A model generated the notes under the pieces. It was given only the letters and a program-made list of their open reading frames with translations, had not been told where the DNA came from and ran no database searches. 56,025 nucleotides of DNA from Rathayibacter tritici (GTDB taxonomy: Bacteria; Actinomycetota; Actinomycetes; Actinomycetales; Microbacteriaceae). Below, one piece after another: positions 52,769 to 56,025 of the stretch; position 1 is the stretch's first letter; each line of letters begins with the position of its first letter. The translations under genes were made by a program, and so were the position numbers. The stretch is taken from assembly GCF_002932875.1 (NCBI RefSeq), contig NZ_PSWS01000036.1, positions 1-56,025 on the forward strand, given 5' to 3'.

Positions 52769-54304
52769 CTACGCCGTGAGTGCGACTGCCGTCCACGACA
52801 CGGGCGGGAGGGTCAGCGTCAGCACCCCGTCCGCGAGCGACGCGGCGGCCCCGCGCAGGCGCACGCGGTGCTGATCGTCGCGAGTGTTCTTGGCGTAGGG
52901 GTCCTCGTCGAACAGGGCTACCGCCTCCGCGACGCTCGAAACGCCGAGGCCGCTGACGTCGACGGTGACCTCGATCGGCTCCGTCTGCGAGCGGTTGACC
53001 AGGAACACGGCCGCGCGGCCGTCGTCCACCGTGGCGACGGAGTCGATCAGGGGCGCGTCGCCGTGGCGAGCGGTTGAGTAGGTCCCCACGTCGATCCGGG
53101 GGCGCAGTACCGAGCCGGAGGCCAGGCGTGCGGTCGTCGAGAACGGGAAGAAGGTGGTCTGGCGCCAGGCACCGCCGCCCGGCTCGGTCATGATCGGTGC
53201 GATCACGTTGACGAGCTGCGCGAGGGAGGCGGAGGTGACGCGGTCGGAGTGCTTCAGCAGCGTGATCATCAGGTTGCCCAGCACGACGGCGTCGGCGACG
53301 GAGTAGACGTCCTCGAGCAGGCGCGGGGCGTAGGCCCATTCGCGAGTGCTCTGGTCGCCCTCGGCGTCGGCCTTCTCCTTCGCGTTCCACTCGGTGAGGT
53401 ACCAGACGTTCCACTCGTCGAAGGAGAGCTTGATGTCCTTCGTCTTCTTGAGCGTGAACTTCACGTGGTCGACGGTCGCCGCGACGGTGGCGATGAAGTA
53501 CTCCATGTCGAGGGAGGACGCGAGGAAGGAGCCGAGGTCGCCGTCGTACTCCTGGTAATAGGCGTGGCAGGAGACGTACTCGACGTCGTCGTAAGTGTGC
53601 TCGAGAACCACGCGCTCCCACTCGCCGAAGGTCGGCATCGACGAGCCGGAGGAGCCGCAGACGACCAGCTCAAGCGAGGGGTCGGCGATCTTCAGCGCCT
53701 TGGCGGTGCGGGAGGCGAGCTTCCCGTAGTCGTCGGCGCTCATGTGGCCGACCTGCCAGGGGCCGTCCATCTCGTTCCCGAGGCACCACATCCGGATGCC
53801 GTAGGGCTCGGTCCCGCCGTTGGTGATGCGCTGGTCGGCGAGGGTGGTGCCGGCCGGTCCGTTGGCGTATTCGAGTACGTCGAGCGCCTCGAGGACACCG
53901 CGGGTTCCGAGGTTGACGGCGTACATGATCTCGCTGCCGGTCAGTGTCGCCCACTTCGCGAAGTCGTCCAACCCGACCTCGTTCGTCTCGAGCGAGTGCC
54001 AGGCCAGGTCGCGTCGGCGGGGGCGCTCGGAGCGCGGGCCGACGCCGTCCTCCCAGCGGTAGCCCGAGACGAAGTTGCCGCCGGGGTAGCGGATGGTCGT
54101 GGTGCCCAGCTCCTTGACCAGCTCGACGACGTCGAGGCGGAAGCCGTCCTCGTTCGAGGTGGGGTGGCCGGGCTCGTAGATGCCGTCGTAGACGCAACGG
54201 CCGAGATGCTCGACGAACGAGCCGAAGAGGCGCGGAGTGACGGGGGCGACGACCGCGGTGGGGTCGAGGCTGACGCGCGCGGTGGCGGCGGGGACGGAGG
54301 TCAT
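52769..54304 (-). CDS. GH51 alpha-L-arabinofuranosidase
   Basis: 511 residues, no signal peptide, so intracellular. It removes terminal arabinofuranosyl groups from imported arabino-oligosaccharides. The (beta/alpha)8 barrel holds the acid/base Glu 178 in WCLGNEMDGPWQ and the nucleophile Glu 297 in SFDEWNVWYL. RLFGSFVEHLGRCVYDGIYE and IRYPGGNFVSGYRWEDGVGP are family hallmarks. The C-terminal beta domain (about 385-511) is complete. The gene has its own promoter with a LacI-type operator 50 bases upstream and follows the regulator gene on the same strand. Confidence 0.94.
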   Translation of the reverse strand: MTSVPAATARVSLDPTAVVAPVTPRLFGSFVEHLGRCVYDGIYEPGHPTSNEDGFRLDVVELVKELGTTTIRYPGGNFVSGYRWEDGVGPRSERPRRRDLAWHSLETNEVGLDDFAKWATLTGSEIMYAVNLGTRGVLEALDVLEYANGPAGTTLADQRITNGGTEPYGIRMWCLGNEMDGPWQVGHMSADDYGKLASRTAKALKIADPSLELVVCGSSGSSMPTFGEWERVVLEHTYDDVEYVSCHAYYQEYDGDLGSFLASSLDMEYFIATVAATVDHVKFTLKKTKDIKLSFDEWNVWYLTEWNAKEKADAEGDQSTREWAYAPRLLEDVYSVADAVVLGNLMITLLKHSDRVTSASLAQLVNVIAPIMTEPGGGAWRQTTFFPFSTTARLASGSVLRPRIDVGTYSTARHGDAPLIDSVATVDDGRAAVFLVNRSQTEPIEVTVDVSGLGVSSVAEAVALFDEDPYAKNTRDDQHRVRLRGAAASLADGVLTLTLPPVSWTAVALTA

Positions 54305-54352
54305 GGGGGCCTTTCGGGCGTCTGGCTCCCGCGGGCTCGGCGGTGAGCAGCC

Positions 54353-54368
54353 ATTCTAACGTTGTAGA
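54353..54368 (-). promoter_or_regulatory. Promoter -10 and LacI-family operator of the arabinofuranosidase gene
   Basis: On the - strand TAGAAT (54358-54353) is a strong -10. It overlaps TCTACAACGTTAGA (54368-54355), centred on AACGTT, the core of actinobacterial LacI-family operators. Binding there would block the promoter. The rest of the 54305-54608 gap shows no gene. Confidence 0.55.
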
Positions 54369-54608
54369 TGATGCTCCGCTCCGCCCTCGCCGCTGTCAAG
54401 AGCAGTCCTGCTCCGGCCCCGGTCCCCGCCTCCGCCCAGTGCGCCTGTGCTCGACCTCGCGCGCGGCGGCCGCAACCGGATTCGCGGACGGGGCTTCCGC
54501 CGCCCCCACCACGACGGCACCCGTGGCCCAGCGCGGCACTTCACCGGAGTCGCGGGCGGCCCGCTGTACCTCGGCGGCCCGCGAGATCTGCCGCTGCGGG
54601 ACCTGTGG

Positions 54609-55604
54609 CTAGGCCGACTCCCGCGCGAGGACGGTGAACGCAGCCTCGTGCAGGCTGCCTGGCCCTGTGCGCGAGCCGTCGATCCGGGCCTGCAGCAGCT
54701 CGACCGCTGTCCGAGCGATCTCGTCGCGCCCGGAGTTGACGCTGGAGAGGCTGGGGGAGGAGTAGCGCGCCTCGTCGATGTCGTCGAAGCCGATCACCGC
54801 CACGTCCTCGGGTACCTGAACCCCTGCCTCCTGCAGCACCCTCACCGCGCCGAGCGCGAGGGTGTCGTTGAGTGCGAACACGGCGTCGAAGTCGAGCCCG
54901 GAGGCGAGCACGCGCCGCATTGCCTCTGCGCCGCCCGAGCGCCGCCAGGGTCCGGAGACCCCGATCATCCGCTCGTCGTAGTCGATGCCCGCGTCGGCGA
55001 GCGCGGCGCGGTAGCCCTCGAGGCGGAGCGATGCCGAGCTGACGGCAGCGTCGGGGAGCGTCCCGAGCGCCACGATCCGTCGTCGACCGGAGGCGAGCAG
55101 GTGCGCGGTCGCTGCGCGCGCGGCCTCGACATTCTGCATCGTGACGTGGTCGACCAGCCCGGTGAAGATCCGCTCGCCGAGCAGCACCAGGGGGAAGTCG
55201 ACCACGAGCGCGTCCTCGTCGGCGAGGCCCAGCGGGCTGAACAGCAGCCCGTCGGTGAGCTGCCGGCGCTCGCTCGCGAGCACGCGGCGCTCGCGTTCGG
55301 GGTCGCCGCCGGTCTGCTCGATGAGCACGGTCAGTCCCTGCGCGTCGGCCGCGCGCATCACGCTGTCGGCCAGCTCGGCGAAGTAGGGGAGGCTCAGTTC
55401 GGGCAGGGCGAGGCCGATCACGCCGGTGCGCCCGCTGCGCAGGCTCCGCGCCGAGAGGTTGGGTCGGTAGCCCAGCTGCGTGATGGCCGCCTGCACCCGT
55501 GCGCGGGTGGTGGGGCGCACATGCGGGTAGTCGTTGATGACGTTCGAGACGGTCTTGATCGAGACGTCGGCGGCGCGGGCGACGTCGTGCAGCGTGACGG
55601 CCAC
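54609..55604 (-). CDS. LacI-family transcriptional regulator
   Basis: 331 residues. The N-terminal helix-turn-helix and hinge TLHDVARAADVSIKTVSNVI (about 4-23) and GYRPNLSARSLRSGRTGVIG are typical. The C-terminal periplasmic-binding-like domain (about 60-331) has AVFALNDTLALGAVRVLQEA and VAVIGFDDIDEARYSSPSLS. It probably represses the adjacent arabinofuranosidase gene and is released by an arabinose-type sugar; that ligand is inferred from the neighbour. Confidence 0.92.
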   Translation of the reverse strand: MAVTLHDVARAADVSIKTVSNVINDYPHVRPTTRARVQAAITQLGYRPNLSARSLRSGRTGVIGLALPELSLPYFAELADSVMRAADAQGLTVLIEQTGGDPERERRVLASERRQLTDGLLFSPLGLADEDALVVDFPLVLLGERIFTGLVDHVTMQNVEAARAATAHLLASGRRRIVALGTLPDAAVSSASLRLEGYRAALADAGIDYDERMIGVSGPWRRSGGAEAMRRVLASGLDFDAVFALNDTLALGAVRVLQEAGVQVPEDVAVIGFDDIDEARYSSPSLSSVNSGRDEIARTAVELLQARIDGSRTGPGSLHEAAFTVLARESA

Positions 55605-55687
55605 GGTCCTCCCTCCGCTTGTGTCTCACGCTACTCCGCGGGCCGGTCGGCGCCCTGACGGAGATCGACGGCACTCGTACCGCGACT

Positions 55688-55717
55688 TTGACAATCGTTA
55701 TCAATAGTCGCTACCGT
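55688..55717 (+). promoter_or_regulatory. Zur-box-like operator inside the znuA promoter
   Basis: TTGACA (55688-55693) and TACCGT (55712-55717) are spaced by 18 bases. The near-palindrome TTGACAATCGTTATCAA (55688-55704) overlaps the -35 and matches the general Zur operator shape (TGA-N2-AT...-TCA). Zinc-bound Zur would block the promoter. Confidence 0.65.
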
Positions 55718-55752
55718 GGTGTCATCCCCGCCCCGTTGCAGATCGGCTCACC

Positions 55753-56025
55753 GTGAAGACCCGCCTCCTCGCCCTCACCGCCCTCCTCGGCGGCACCGCG
55801 CTCGCCCTGAGCGGCTGCTCCGGAGCGGGCACCGCCTCCGCCACGTCGGGCGGGCCCGTGAAGGTGGTCGCCTCGACGAACGTGTACGGCGACCTCGTCT
55901 CGAGCATCGGCGGCGATCTGGTCGAGGTGACCAGCATCATCGACAGCCCGGACAAGGACCCGCACGAGTACGAGGCCACTGCCCGCGACCAGCTCGCGGT
56001 GTCCGGCGCGACCCTCGTGATCGAG
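55753..56025 (+). CDS. znuA: Zinc-binding ABC transporter substrate-binding lipoprotein, ZnuA type (cut by window end)
   Basis: The first 91 residues from GTG 55753. The lipoprotein signal has LALSGCSGAG (Cys about 23). The mature start KVVASTNVYGDLVSSIGGDL and the metal-site region SIIDSPDKDPHEYEATARDQ (His in DPHEYE) are those of the ZnuA/AdcA cluster A-I family. It captures zinc (or manganese) outside the membrane for an ABC importer expected downstream. The Zur-like box upstream favours zinc. Confidence 0.87.
   Translation, partial: MKTRLLALTALLGGTALALSGCSGAGTASATSGGPVKVVASTNVYGDLVSSIGGDLVEVTSIIDSPDKDPHEYEATARDQLAVSGATLVIE

Overview
The window reads as chromosomal DNA of a high-GC actinobacterium, most probably Microbacteriaceae of the Rathayibacter/Clavibacter type. 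This is an inference from very high GC in coding regions, dense ATGA/GTGA stop-start overlaps, leaderless starts and family content. No rRNA or tRNA gene was seen. Nearly all genes sit in tightly packed operons. The exceptions are three lower-GC patches (about 7.1-12.9 kb, 32.8-36.8 kb and 43.7-44.2 kb) that hold broken genes and repeats.

Layout. (1) 43-7128: a six-gene + strand operon of the Ebo (eboABCEF) type with an inositol-phosphate-synthase-like first gene and an EboA domain fused to a TIM-barrel protein. An eboD-like gene is not in the window. (2) 7130-12450: a decaying defence/toxin island. It has an intact C5-cytosine methyltransferase and a putative restriction enzyme, a Vsr nuclease with a stop codon, a DUF1524 fragment, a frameshifted HigA-like antitoxin, and an ImmA/IrrE-type regulator whose 3' end is joined by deletion to a beheaded DUF4411 toxin. 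(3) 12918-14801: small membrane proteins on the - strand. (4) 15130-18585: a lipoprotein plus MacAB-like ABC exporter operon closed by a perfect 21-bp-stem terminator.

(5) 19363-32759 and 37032-42600: an exopolysaccharide locus. It contains an ALG13/14-like transferase, a Wzy-like polymerase, a Wzx flippase, several GT4/GT2 transferases, two pyruvyl transferases (one fused to a GT4 enzyme), an acyltransferase, two secreted esterase-like hydrolases, a Wzz-like protein with a degenerate kinase half, and a large secreted beta-helix protein. Together these look able to build, decorate (pyruvate, acyl), export, length-control and trim a polymer.

(6) 32792-36800 interrupts that locus. First come two copies of an element made of 19-bp tandem units plus a tail that ends in an inverted copy of the unit. 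Then follows a broken class II lanthipeptide locus: three precursor genes, the last third of a LanT transporter, a frameshifted DUF4190 membrane gene, and no LanM synthetase.

(7) 42761-52512: housekeeping genes, namely small membrane proteins, a frameshifted GIY-YIG gene, purB, a low-molecular-weight phosphatase, a holin-like protein, a lipoprotein, and hisC followed by E1alpha-E1beta-E2 of a 2-oxoacid dehydrogenase complex. A long palindrome follows E2. (8) 52769-55604: a GH51 arabinofuranosidase and its LacI-type regulator. (9) 55688 to the end: a Zur-box-like promoter and the start of a ZnuA-type zinc-binding lipoprotein.
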